From: Thiodiazotropha sp040507035
GTDB lineage: Bacteria > Pseudomonadota > Gammaproteobacteria > Chromatiales > Chromatiaceae
Length of the DNA: 64,000 nucleotides
Assembly (NCBI GenBank): GCA_040507035.1
Contig: JBEVVR010000001.1
Coordinates: 1-64,000, forward strand
Reading direction: 5' to 3'
Position numbers and translations under genes: made by a program. The notes beneath the pieces are model-generated. The model ran no database searches. It saw only the letters and a list, made by a program, of their open reading frames with translations, and was not told the DNA's origin. Shown in pieces: positions 54,524 to 62,979 of this stretch (positions are counted from its first letter, which is position 1; each line of letters opens with the position of its first letter).

Positions 54524-55525
54524 ATGGCCAGACGCCGCCTGAGCAAACAGCAGAAAACCCGTATTCAGGCAATCCAGGAGAAACGCCGCAGTCGTCTCGA
54601 TTCCAAGGCCAGGCAATCCCTATCGGCGGCGGGGGAACTCCCTCCCCAAGAGGGACGTGTCATCATTCGTCACGGCGCAACCCTCGGCATCATGGATCCT
54701 CATGGCAAGCTGTTTCGCTGTCAGACAAGACAAAATATCGGCCACCCTGTCTGCGGCGACTGGGTAATCTGGCAACAGGTGGATGAAACCACTGGTGTGG
54801 TAACCGCGCTACTTCCTCGCAACAGCGTCCTTAGTCGTCCCGATTACAGTGGCAGACAAAAACCGCTGGCGGCAAACATCACCCAGCTGGTGATCGTACT
54901 CGCTCCCAAACCCGAACCCAGTGGTTATCTCCTCGACCAGTACCTGGTCACCGCGGAAACCATTGCCATACCACCGATTATCGCTATCAACAAAATTGAC
55001 CTGCTGGAGGGTGGATTGGAGCATGAGTTTATCAAGCGCTTCGATCCCTACCGCTGCATTGGATATCAAATGATCGGTGTCAGTGCCAAACGGGAACACG
55101 GACTCGATCTGCTGATCGAAAAACTCAAGGACAAAACAAGTATACTGCTTGGTCAGTCCGGGGTGGGAAAGTCATCCCTGGTCAATGCATTGTTACCAAC
55201 CATGAGTGTGGAGACCGGACGACTCTCCAAGGCAACCGGACTGGGCAGGCATACCACATCGGCGGCAACCTGTTACAGCCTGCCCCAGGGTGGCGAACTG
55301 ATCGACTCACCCGGTGTTCGCAGTTTTCGTCTTACCGATCTCTCCCAGCAGGAGTTGGAGCAGGGATTTACCGAATTCCGCCCTTTCATCGGCCAATGCC
55401 GCTTCCACAACTGCAGCCATGATCATGAACCCGGTTGCGCCATTCAGGCTGCGATGCAGAACGGTGATATCAGCCCGCACCGGCTGCAGAACTTCCTTAG
55501 ATTGAGCCAAGCGGTGGGCCGCTGA
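54524..55525 (+). CDS. rsgA: Small-subunit ribosome maturation GTPase RsgA
   Basis: 333 residues. N-terminal OB fold, circularly permuted G domain with G4 AINKIDLL before G1 GQSGVGKSSLVNALL and G3 DSPGVRSF, and a C-terminal zinc knuckle CRFHNCSHDHEPGCAI. Late 30S assembly factor. Basic N-terminal extension (RRRLSKQQKTRIQAI) as in many gammaproteobacteria. Confidence 0.97.
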   Translation: MARRRLSKQQKTRIQAIQEKRRSRLDSKARQSLSAAGELPPQEGRVIIRHGATLGIMDPHGKLFRCQTRQNIGHPVCGDWVIWQQVDETTGVVTALLPRNSVLSRPDYSGRQKPLAANITQLVIVLAPKPEPSGYLLDQYLVTAETIAIPPIIAINKIDLLEGGLEHEFIKRFDPYRCIGYQMIGVSAKREHGLDLLIEKLKDKTSILLGQSGVGKSSLVNALLPTMSVETGRLSKATGLGRHTTSAATCYSLPQGGELIDSPGVRSFRLTDLSQQELEQGFTEFRPFIGQCRFHNCSHDHEPGCAIQAAMQNGDISPHRLQNFLRLSQAVGR

Positions 55526-55943
55526 TCCTTCTTTCTCTAGTAGACAAGCTAGAACATTCTAGCACTCGATCTCTCATGCTTTGCTATTATCCAATAGAAG
55601 GCTAATGAGTTTTGAGTCAAGGTTTTCGCTGTGCTCATGGATTTGATATCCCCCTCTCCCGCAAGGGGAGAGGGGACGTCCTTAATCGAGTACATCCTTT
55701 GCCTCATGCCAGTTGGTGGACACAAGCTTTCAGTTATAGCTCAACCTTTATTTGTACTTTCCCTCTCCCCTTGCGGGAGAGGGCCAGGGAGAGGGGAAAT
55801 CAAAATCTGCTGAGCGAAGCGAACTCAACCGCTAAAAGCTTAAAAGAACTATAAAAGGCCACTGCTGAAAAAACTGAAGTGGATAAGTAGTAAAGGTTAG
55901 TAGTATTCCTCTATAACCCAGGAGTGGTGTGGAAGAATAAATC
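55526..55943. other. Gap holding MITE-like repeat copy A
   Basis: 418 bp with no gene; about half is the repeat element at 55625–55823. The GTG start of the CarS-like gene at 55944 has GGAAG 8 nt upstream. Confidence 0.7.
55625..55823. repeat. MITE-like repeat, copy A
   Basis: About 199 bp. Left end TTCGCTGTGCTCATGGATTT and the inverted right end TTCGCTTCGCTCAGCAGATTT form imperfect terminal inverted repeats. Inside are two palindromic blocks: 55651–55675 (CCCCTCTCCC / GGGAGAGGGG stem) and 55760–55796 (CCCTCTCCCCTTGCGGGAGA and a GGGAGAGGGG tail). No coding content. Homologous to the element at 60649–60859. Confidence 0.75.
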
Positions 55944-56426
55944 GTGGCAATCGAACTAAAACTGCTTTTACTTTTATTGGTGGCCAACGGTGCCCCTATC
56001 CTGGCAAGGTATCTGTTTGAAGACCATTTTAGCTGGCCCCTGGATGGTGGCCATGTCACCGCCAACGGTCGCTACCTGCTGGGACCATCGAAGACGATCC
56101 GCGGTGTTATTGCCAGCCTGATAGCCACCGCGATCGTTGCTCAAATCATCGGCATCGGTTGGCAGTTGGGGATAGTGATTGCTGCCTTTGCCATGCTGGG
56201 TGATCTCTGTGCCAGCTTCATCAAACGCAGAATCGATCTGCCACCGAGCAGCCAGGCCGTGGGCCTGGATCAGATTCCCGAATCACTGATACCGCTGATA
56301 CCCTGCGCGGTGGTCTTTGAACTGCCCTGGTGGAGTGTTCTCTATCTGGTATTGGCGTTTTGGGTCCTGGTTGCCCTGTTATCCCGTCTACTCTTCCTGT
56401 TAGGTGTCCGCCGGCGACCTTACTAG
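55944..56426 (+). CDS. CarS-like (CDP-archaeol synthase family) membrane protein
   Basis: 160 residues, about five helices. Motifs ANGAPILARYLF, GPSKTIRG, GDLCASFIKRRIDL and GLDQIPESLIPL match the DUF46/CarS family, CTP-dependent cytidylyltransferases that activate archaeal lipid alcohols. In a bacterium the natural lipid is unknown. GTG start. The final 27 nt overlap the 3' end of the convergent phosphoesterase gene. Confidence 0.8.
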   Translation: MAIELKLLLLLLVANGAPILARYLFEDHFSWPLDGGHVTANGRYLLGPSKTIRGVIASLIATAIVAQIIGIGWQLGIVIAAFAMLGDLCASFIKRRIDLPPSSQAVGLDQIPESLIPLIPCAVVFELPWWSVLYLVLAFWVLVALLSRLLFLLGVRRRPY

Positions 56427-57350
56427 GGTATGCAGCGCAATCTCCGGGGGACAGTTGATACGCACCTCAACGATGGAGGTGCCGGCCCCGGCCGAGGTAT
56501 AGCCTTGCATCCCACCGTATAGCCAATAACCGGAACCGAGGCGCCGCGGACAACGTGCGTCCAGGGTTAGTGGATACCCCCCCGGCAGACAGATCTGGCC
56601 GCCATGGGTATGCCCGCAGAAGAAAAGATCAAAGCCACTGTGCGCTGCCTGGCGATAGATCTCCGGGGTATGGGAGAGAATGATGGAGACCTCATCCAGA
56701 GGGATCCCTTCCGCCGCCTTTTCGATATTGTCGACCCGGTAGTAGTGGGCATCATCCACACCGGCCAGGTGAACCGCCTCACCCCCCCTGGTCAAGGTAA
56801 CCGACTCGTTTAGCAATACCTGGACATCCATCGCTTCCAGTTCAGGTACCATGCGGATGGTATCGTGGTTGCCTAACACTGCATAGATGGGCTTTTTCAA
56901 CGCCCTACAGAGGTCACGCATACCCGACATTGAGGCTTCGATGTCGCCAAAGGTCCAGGCACGATAGTCGCCGGTCAGGATGACCGCATCGTAGCTCATT
57001 TCAGAGACCCGTTCGCTCAGGGCCTGTATGGCCGGGGGGTGCATGTCGACATGCAGATCGCTGAGATGCAGCAGGGTAAAACCGTCGAAGCTCGGTGGCA
57101 GCTGGGGCAGCGAGAAGCAGTTGCGGGAAGTGCGAAACTTGAGTGTGTTGTTACGACCGCGCCAATAGAAACCACTCACCTTCAACAACGAGCGCAGCAG
57201 GCCATGACTCGAATACCAATTCTCCGGATGGAAGAAATTGATCCCTTTGCCAAAGACACTGGGCAGCGACTCCTCCTCAATGCCGACACGCAGACGTGTA
57301 TGCACCGATCCCAGACGTCTCTCCAAGCTGGTTAACAGATCCATATCCAT
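56400..57350 (-). CDS. Calcineurin-like metallophosphoesterase (YaeI/YkuE-like)
   Basis: 316 residues. Metal-binding motifs in order: LSDLHVD, LTGDYRAW, LGNHDT, SHTPEIYR and CGHTHGGQICLPGG. The layout fits the membrane-associated phosphodiesterase group related to UDP-diacylglucosamine hydrolase and YkuE. No signal peptide is clear. Start uncertain: ATG 57350 or 57344; a longer frame to 57425 would run to the end of the kinase gene. Confidence 0.85.
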   Translation of the reverse strand: MDMDLLTSLERRLGSVHTRLRVGIEEESLPSVFGKGINFFHPENWYSSHGLLRSLLKVSGFYWRGRNNTLKFRTSRNCFSLPQLPPSFDGFTLLHLSDLHVDMHPPAIQALSERVSEMSYDAVILTGDYRAWTFGDIEASMSGMRDLCRALKKPIYAVLGNHDTIRMVPELEAMDVQVLLNESVTLTRGGEAVHLAGVDDAHYYRVDNIEKAAEGIPLDEVSIILSHTPEIYRQAAHSGFDLFFCGHTHGGQICLPGGYPLTLDARCPRRLGSGYWLYGGMQGYTSAGAGTSIVEVRINCPPEIALHTLVRSPADT

Positions 57351-57421
57351 AGACAGAGTATATTCCTGAATTGGGAAATCCGCAGCCGGGGGATGGGGAG
57401 TCCGGAGAAATAGAGAGTGTT

Positions 57422-58780
57422 TCAAGGCAATGGAAGATAGAGATGAATCACTGCACCTCCCAGCTCTTGCCCTGTGCCAATTTCAACTCGCCCGCCATAG
57501 GCGATAGTAATGTCGGCGGCTACCGAGAGGCCTATACCCTGGCCCGGCTGCTGTTGGTCGGCACGATGCCCTCTTCTCAATACTGCCTCAGCCTGGTCCG
57601 GCGGGATACCGCTGCCGTTGTCCTCGACGCTGATATGCAGACCCCTGTCTCTCTGCGCGCATACGCGAACCCGGTCTTTGCCGTATTTGCAGGCATTTTC
57701 CATCAGGTTTCCCAGCAGCTCCATCAGATCGCCCTCATCGCCAGGAAAGTCACAACCCGCAACAATATCGAGTTCCCAGTCTATTCCCTTTTCCCGATAG
57801 ACCTTGTCGAGGGACCCCACGATACGTTCCACCACCGGCTTAACCGGTACTGTTTGGGTCAACACTGTGCGCCCCGAAGCAGCCGCCCGCTGCAGCTGAT
57901 GACTGACAATCTGATTCATGCGATCCACCTGCTCGCGCAACGCTTTGCGCATCGTCTGCCCCTGCTCGTTATCGCTTTCGGAAATTCCTTGCAACACCGC
58001 CAATGGGGTCTTCAGACTGTGGGCCAGATCACCGAGGCTGTCGCGATAGCGCTGTTGCCTGGCCTGGGCATGACGAATCAAAGAGTTGATGTTCGAGGTC
58101 AAGCGGTTCAACTCCTTTGGGTAGTCACCGAGCAACTGATCCGCGCTGCCCGACTCGATGTCAGACAATCCCTGTGCCACCTCCCGCAGTGGGCGCAATC
58201 CCCAGCGTAACACCCAACCCTGCACCAACAGCAACAGCAGTGCAGCGCCTCCAAGCCAGATAAAGAGGGTATCGCGAAAGGCAGCCACCTGTTCCTGCAG
58301 CGGTTTCAGGTCCTCGGCCACCATCAACACGTAGTGCAGTTCGCGTCCTTGAAAATCCTCCCAGGCGACCCCGAAGCTCAACCCCATAACCGTACTCTCA
58401 TCGAGCTTGAATCGATCTATTTTCGACTCGCCCGGCTGCATCTCCCGCTGCAACCCAATTGAGTGCCCCAGGGAAGAGGGCGATTGCCAGAAAAAGCCTT
58501 TAGATTTAGCTCTAACCTGGGCGTAGAGTCCCGAATCGGGACGATTGAAACGGGGATCGGTCAACACATCCGGCATCTTGAGTCCCCCAGCCTCGTCCTC
58601 CTCTGCCGCGGCCAACAAGGCATACACACTGCTGAACAGGCGGGCCTGAAAGGCCTCTTCACTGGCGGAGCGAAATGCCTTGTCGAGGGCCAATCCTGTT
58701 AATCCAAGAAAGGCAGTCAAAACCAGGCTGGCCGCAATCAGGAGACGTTGATGTATGGAGAGGGTATGCGCTGTTCCCAT
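57422..58780 (-). CDS. PhoQ-like sensor histidine kinase
   Basis: 452 residues. Helices at 12–34 and 171–191 bracket a periplasmic sensor rich in Asp/Glu (EEDEAGG), then HAMP, HisKA with H254 (DLAHSLKTPLAVLQG, the PhoQ-type H-box) and HATPase (LMENACKYG, DNGSGIPP, GQGIGLSVAADI). Partner of the OmpR-type regulator 42 nt upstream. The signal could be divalent cations or antimicrobial peptides by analogy only. Confidence 0.9.
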   Translation of the reverse strand: MGTAHTLSIHQRLLIAASLVLTAFLGLTGLALDKAFRSASEEAFQARLFSSVYALLAAAEEDEAGGLKMPDVLTDPRFNRPDSGLYAQVRAKSKGFFWQSPSSLGHSIGLQREMQPGESKIDRFKLDESTVMGLSFGVAWEDFQGRELHYVLMVAEDLKPLQEQVAAFRDTLFIWLGGAALLLLLVQGWVLRWGLRPLREVAQGLSDIESGSADQLLGDYPKELNRLTSNINSLIRHAQARQQRYRDSLGDLAHSLKTPLAVLQGISESDNEQGQTMRKALREQVDRMNQIVSHQLQRAAASGRTVLTQTVPVKPVVERIVGSLDKVYREKGIDWELDIVAGCDFPGDEGDLMELLGNLMENACKYGKDRVRVCAQRDRGLHISVEDNGSGIPPDQAEAVLRRGHRADQQQPGQGIGLSVAADITIAYGGRVEIGTGQELGGAVIHLYLPLP

Positions 58781-58822
58781 GCCGGCCTATCAATTCCTCT
58801 TCAGCGCTGACAATCGTGTGGA

Positions 58823-59497
58823 TCAAGGTTCGAGGGCAAAGCGATAACCTCTCCCTCGCAGGGTCTCTATCGGTTTGTAGCGCTCATCGGGATCGAGTTT
58901 CTTGCGCAGACGGCGCACGAAGACCTCGATGGTGTTGCTGTCACGATCCCAATCCTGTTCGTAGATATGCTCCGTGAGATCGCTCTTGGAGATCACCTTG
59001 CCAGCATGCAGCATCATATACTCAAGCACCTTGTACTCGTATGCCGTGAGCTCCACCGGGCTGCCATCGAGACTGACTGTCTGGGTACGGGTATCGAGTT
59101 CCACCGGCCCCCCGGTAAGTACCGGTTGAGACCAACCGCCAGAACGTCGCAGTAGCGCGTTCAGCCGCGCCAACAGCTCCTCCACATGGAACGGCTTGAC
59201 CAGGTAGTCATCCGCTCCCGCCTCCAGGCCCTCGACCTTATCCTGCCAGTTACCGCGGGCGGTCAGGATCAATATGGGAAAGTTCTTGTCCAGCTTTCGC
59301 AGCTCCCTGATCAGTTCGATCCCTGACATCTTTGGCAATCCTATATCGATTATACCCACATCGATACCATACTCCCTGCCCAAGAAGAGTCCGGCTGCAC
59401 CATCCTCTGCACTGTCGACGGTATACCCCTGTTTGCGCAGTTTCTCCGCCAAGGGTTCGCGAATATCCGTCTCATCCTCTACCAAGAGCACACGCAT
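58823..59497 (-). CDS. PhoP-like OmpR-family response regulator
   Basis: 224 residues. Receiver with D51 (IIDIGLPKMSG) and K in VKPF; winged helix with LTAYEYKVLEYMMLHAG and SNTIEVFVRRLRKKL, RGRGYRFAL. The ATG at 59497 begins the conserved MRVLLVEDE; an in-frame ATG at 59512 is possible. First gene of the regulator–kinase operon; PepSY and glycine-zipper genes precede it on the same strand. Confidence 0.93.
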   Translation of the reverse strand: MRVLLVEDETDIREPLAEKLRKQGYTVDSAEDGAAGLFLGREYGIDVGIIDIGLPKMSGIELIRELRKLDKNFPILILTARGNWQDKVEGLEAGADDYLVKPFHVEELLARLNALLRRSGGWSQPVLTGGPVELDTRTQTVSLDGSPVELTAYEYKVLEYMMLHAGKVISKSDLTEHIYEQDWDRDSNTIEVFVRRLRKKLDPDERYKPIETLRGRGYRFALEP

Positions 59498-59622
59498 CTG
59501 AACACCTATCACCCGGTTTGTTTACCCGCTCATTCAAAGATTTCTTTCAAGGGGCTGTTTTGTTAATCATCTATTCTCACTGCTGATAAAAACAGCGCTA
59601 GTGGAATAACAATAGCAGAGGA

Positions 59623-59889
59623 TCAACGGCGACCATTGTATGGGCGGCGGCCACCTTCGGCATTGATCCGTAAACGTCGCACCTTGCCCTCCTTGGTAAG
59701 AATACGAATATTGTGAACCCGCTTGCCGTCACGCTCCCTAGTCTCCGCAGAGATGACTCGCCCCCCCAGGCGCTGCTTGGCCTGCTCCACCGCCTGGTCG
59801 AGGCTCATATCGGCATTGGCATAGAGGCCGGACATCAGCAACAGCACACCGATAAGCAGCTTGGGTAAGAATCGAGTTCTATCTGTCAT
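59623..59889 (-). CDS. Secreted PepSY-domain protein
   Basis: 88 residues. Signal peptide (about 8–27, FLPKLLIGVLLLMSGLYANA) and one PepSY domain (MSLDQAVEQAKQRLGGRVIS, RVHNIRILTKEGKVRRLRIN). Small PepSY proteins often sit beside PhoPQ-type systems and may modulate the sensor or be its target. Ends Gly/Arg-rich. Located 125 nt upstream of the PhoP-like gene. Confidence 0.88.
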   Translation of the reverse strand: MTDRTRFLPKLLIGVLLLMSGLYANADMSLDQAVEQAKQRLGGRVISAETRERDGKRVHNIRILTKEGKVRRLRINAEGGRRPYNGRR

Positions 59890-59922
59890 TGTTATGCATA
59901 CCTGGCCCGGGATCCGTTAATT

Positions 59923-60456
59923 CTAATCACCTACCGGCCTGACGCTTACCGCAATCGGTATCCGCTTGCCGGGATGATTCCTGGTACGGGTGGTGAATTC
60001 ACGCCCCTTGTAGCGATATGTTACATCATAGCCCACCAACTCTTCCTCATATCGAGTCTGGTGGGAAACTTCACAACGGCGTTCAACGGATGTTGTGTAG
60101 TGCCCACCCTTGTGCTGGTGGCTGATATCGTGACCGATGGCACCGCCAAGCAGGGCGCCGGCCACAGTGGCGGCATCTTTGCCCCGCCCCCGACCGCGGC
60201 TGATCTTATTGGCCACCACACCACCGATGATACCGCCCAAGACAGTGGGGGTATATCGTGATCTGTCCGGATGGTAGTGATCGACCTCTTGGTCCCAACA
60301 CTCCCGCTCTGGATAGGAGATCTCCACGCTACGGTAGATCGGATCAACATCGATGACCTTGGCGGTATCGCGATAGTGGTCGCGGTGGCCTCCGGCCGTG
60401 GCGGTTACAGAAGCGATCATCAGTGCTGTTCCGATTGTCAATGCTGTTGTTTTCAT
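59923..60456 (-). CDS. Glycine-zipper envelope protein
   Basis: 177 residues. Signal peptide (1–21), then VLGGIIGGVVANKI and GALLGGAIGHDI as the glycine-zipper 2TM segment (about 72–108), and a C-terminal beta domain YDVTYRYKGREFTT. Family includes SlyB/Rickettsia 17-kDa-like proteins; no lipobox cysteine here. Probably an outer-membrane stress protein. 33 nt before the PepSY gene, likely one transcript. Confidence 0.85.
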   Translation of the reverse strand: MKTTALTIGTALMIASVTATAGGHRDHYRDTAKVIDVDPIYRSVEISYPERECWDQEVDHYHPDRSRYTPTVLGGIIGGVVANKISRGRGRGKDAATVAGALLGGAIGHDISHQHKGGHYTTSVERRCEVSHQTRYEEELVGYDVTYRYKGREFTTRTRNHPGKRIPIAVSVRPVGD

Positions 60457-60882
60457 CTTGTTTTCTCCCGGTTCTCTAGCTTTAACCTTGATCTCTGTGA
60501 ATCTCTGTTTATGGCTAAAGCTTACGAGGTCAAAACTGAACCTTGCCTGAACCGGGCGCGTGTATTATTTATTATTATTTTTCAAGGAATTATACAGAAT
60601 TTCCATTGTCTTCAACAAACTATAACTGAAGCTGTGAAGTTAAATGAGTTCGCTACGCTCACGGATTTACTCTCCCCCTCTCCCTGGCCCTCTCCCGCAA
60701 GGGGAGAGGGAAAGCGTTTTTCAACTGGGTCGTATGCTTGCTGTCAGGTCCTGGACTCAAGCCGTGTATGCACTCCGGTCCCTGATCCATGAATCCCCTC
60801 TCCCCCTTGCGGGAGAGGGCCAGGGAGAGGGGGACACCATAATCCATTAACGAAGCGAACACCCCTGGGAGTGATATACCGC
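60457..60882. other. Gap holding MITE-like repeat copy B
   Basis: 426 bp with no gene. The first 190 bp are AT-rich and probably contain the promoter of the glycine-zipper gene; the rest is repeat copy B. Confidence 0.65.
60649..60859. repeat. MITE-like repeat, copy B
   Basis: About 211 bp. Left end TTCGCTACGCTCACGGATTT and inverted right end TTCGCTTCGTTAATGGATTA. Two long palindromic blocks of CCCTCTCC…GGGAGAGGG type at about 60673–60710 and 60794–60833, each joined to CCTGGCCC or GGGCCAGG. The spacer shares TGGAC-CAAGC with copy A. Same general structure as copy A, diverged in the centre. Confidence 0.75.
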
Positions 60883-61476
60883 CTATGAGTGAACCCTGCG
60901 CCACACCAGAATCCTATTGTTGACCGGCATCTCCAGATCTTCGGTGAACTCAAGTCGATTCGAAGAGGCCAGCCCGTTGAGTGCCTCGAAATCACGAATA
61001 CCGCTCAAGGGATCACGGGATTTCAGCCACTGATCAAAGTTTCGATTGCTCTCGCTGCTATAACCACCCTGGTAGTTGAAGGGACCGTAGAGAGCAAAAC
61101 ACCCCTCCGGCTTCAATACCTGTCCGATTCCTCTAAACATCTTCTCCACTTCTGGCCAAGACATGATATGGGTGGTGTTGGCGCTGAATACCCCATCATA
61201 TGACTCACTGGGCCAATCCCTGTTTACATCGAGCAGGATAGGATCCCGAGTGTTGGCCAGGGATGCGCTTTGCAACCAGGCTCGTATCCCCGGGTGATTC
61301 TCCATCAGATCGCTGGTGTGCCAGATCAGATGGGGCATGGCGGCGGCAAAATGGACCGCATGCTGTCCGCTGCCACTGCCGATCTCGAGTACACTTTGCC
61401 GATCACGAAAGAGCCTCAGCAGGACTTCAAGAATGGGGGCCTTGTTCTCTTCGCAAGCTTCGCTGAAGGGCTTCAT
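60883..61476 (-). CDS. DUF938 SAM-dependent methyltransferase-like protein
   Basis: 197 residues. N-terminal FSEACEENKAPILEVL and SAM motif VLEIGSGSGQHAVHFA are DUF938 marks; ANTTHIMSWPEVEKMF and GPFNYQGGYSSESN follow. Predicted class I methyltransferase with unknown substrate. 6 nt after hemF; likely same operon. Confidence 0.9.
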   Translation of the reverse strand: MKPFSEACEENKAPILEVLLRLFRDRQSVLEIGSGSGQHAVHFAAAMPHLIWHTSDLMENHPGIRAWLQSASLANTRDPILLDVNRDWPSESYDGVFSANTTHIMSWPEVEKMFRGIGQVLKPEGCFALYGPFNYQGGYSSESNRNFDQWLKSRDPLSGIRDFEALNGLASSNRLEFTEDLEMPVNNRILVWRRVHS

Positions 61477-61482
61477 GAGCGT

Positions 61483-62406
61483 TTAATCCAACCAGTCCCT
61501 GGGTTTGAGGTAGCGCTCATAAAGCAGTGCCTCCGCACTCTCCGGCTGCGGATGCCAGTTGTATTGCCAACGCACCAGGGGCGGCAGCGACATCAGTATC
61601 GACTCGGTGCGTCCTCCAGACTGCAAACCAAACAGGGTGCCACGGTCGTAGACCAGATTGAACTCCACATAGCGACCGCGGCGATAGAGCTGAAAGTCGC
61701 GCTCGCGCTCGCCATAGGGGCTTTCGCGACGGCGTTTGACGATTGGCAGATAGGCGAGCAGATAGTGGTCACCCACGCTCTGCATGAAGTCGAAAGATCG
61801 TTGGAAACCCCACTCATTGAGGTCGTCGAAAAAGAGACCGCCTATACCCCGCGGCTCCTGACGGTGCTTGAGGTAGAAATAGTCATCGCACCAGGCCTTG
61901 TACTTATCGTAGACCCCCTCACCAAAGGGTTGGCAGGCCAGGTTTGCCATCTTGTGCCAATGCCGGCAATCCTCATCGTTACCATAGTAGGGGGTGAGAT
62001 CGAATCCTCCTCCGAACCACCATACAGGGGCCTTGTCCGGCTCTTCGGCGATAAAGAAACGGACATTGGCATGAGAAGTCGGCACATAGGGATTGGCTGG
62101 ATGGATCACCAGCGATACCCCCATGGCTTCAAAGGCCCGCCCTGCCAACTCCGGTCGCTGCGCCGTCGCCGATGCAGGTAGTCGACTCCCGGTCACATGG
62201 GAAAAATTGACCCCCGCCTGTTCGAAGACACCTCCCTCCTGGAGCACCGCGCTGATACCGCCGCCACCCAGATGTTCCCCCGGCTCCCGCTGCCAGCTGT
62301 CCTGGAAAAAGCGGGCCTTGCCATCCTCCTCCTCAAGGGCGCAGCAGATGTCTTGTTGCAACTGCAGGAGATATGCTTTGACCTGGTGTTTATCGGGTTT
62401 ATCCAT
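61483..62406 (-). CDS. hemF: Oxygen-dependent coproporphyrinogen III oxidase
   Basis: 307 residues; oxidative decarboxylation of coproporphyrinogen III in heme synthesis, using O2. Family segments AVLQEGGVFEQAGVNFSHV, HPANPYVPTSHANVRFF, WWFGGGFDLTPYYG and RGIGGLFFDDLNEWGF are intact. Its presence indicates at least facultative aerobic growth. Leads the hemF–DUF938 pair. Confidence 0.97.
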   Translation of the reverse strand: MDKPDKHQVKAYLLQLQQDICCALEEEDGKARFFQDSWQREPGEHLGGGGISAVLQEGGVFEQAGVNFSHVTGSRLPASATAQRPELAGRAFEAMGVSLVIHPANPYVPTSHANVRFFIAEEPDKAPVWWFGGGFDLTPYYGNDEDCRHWHKMANLACQPFGEGVYDKYKAWCDDYFYLKHRQEPRGIGGLFFDDLNEWGFQRSFDFMQSVGDHYLLAYLPIVKRRRESPYGERERDFQLYRRGRYVEFNLVYDRGTLFGLQSGGRTESILMSLPPLVRWQYNWHPQPESAEALLYERYLKPRDWLD

Positions 62407-62519
62407 GTATTGACACTCAGTGAATCATGGGTACTGGTAGGCGATCGCCGGATTTAGAACGCATACCCCTAAAACATATAAGCTACTTAATTTTCTATCT
62501 GACTACGGATCTTCAGATG

Positions 62520-62825
62520 TTATCCAAGCCGCTTCAAAAACACCCGCATCTCTTTAGCCGCCTGCACATCCCCCCGATCCTCGGCAACCTCAATCCCCCG
62601 CTGATAGACCTGCCGGGCCTCCTCCTCCCGATCCAGGGCAACCAGGGCCTTACCATAGAGCTTCCAGCTCGCCGAGTGCTGCGGATCCTGTTTCACCGCC
62701 TCGGCCAGGTGATGCGCCGCCATCTCCGGATCCTTCTCCTTGAGACAGAGTGAACCGAGGGTGTAGCGTAGCAGTGCATTGTCGCTACCCTGTTCCAGCA
62801 TCTTCTCCAAGGCGCTACGTTCCAT
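62520..62825 (-). CDS. Small TPR-repeat protein
   Basis: 101 residues forming about two and a half tetratricopeptide repeats (LLRYTLGSLCLKEKDPEMAA, SASWKLYGKALVALDREEEA). No signal peptide. Likely protein–protein adaptor; resembles a short tetratricopeptide family found beside various genes in Chromatiales and pseudomonads. Between hemF and the methyltransferase, own transcript probable. Confidence 0.82.
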   Translation of the reverse strand: MERSALEKMLEQGSDNALLRYTLGSLCLKEKDPEMAAHHLAEAVKQDPQHSASWKLYGKALVALDREEEARQVYQRGIEVAEDRGDVQAAKEMRVFLKRLG

Positions 62826-62979
62826 ATCGGTTTCTCACTCGAGTAGACCAGAGGCAAATTTGACGGTGATGGTAACAACTCTCTATCTGAGTTTTGACCA
62901 TTCAAGCACAGCCTATAGCTTATTCCAATGTTATCTAAATCCCTTACTTTTTCGCATTGGTTGAGCTATCACTTGTGGC

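Noticed and set aside
55640..55813. Short frames reading through the CCCTCTCCC repeat
   Set aside because: The sequence is palindromic repeat DNA shared with another intergenic copy, not a gene.
55625..60859. CRISPR interpretation of the repeated CCCTCTCCC/GGGAGAGGG blocks
   Set aside because: Only two blocks per element, inverted, with unequal spacing and no cas genes.
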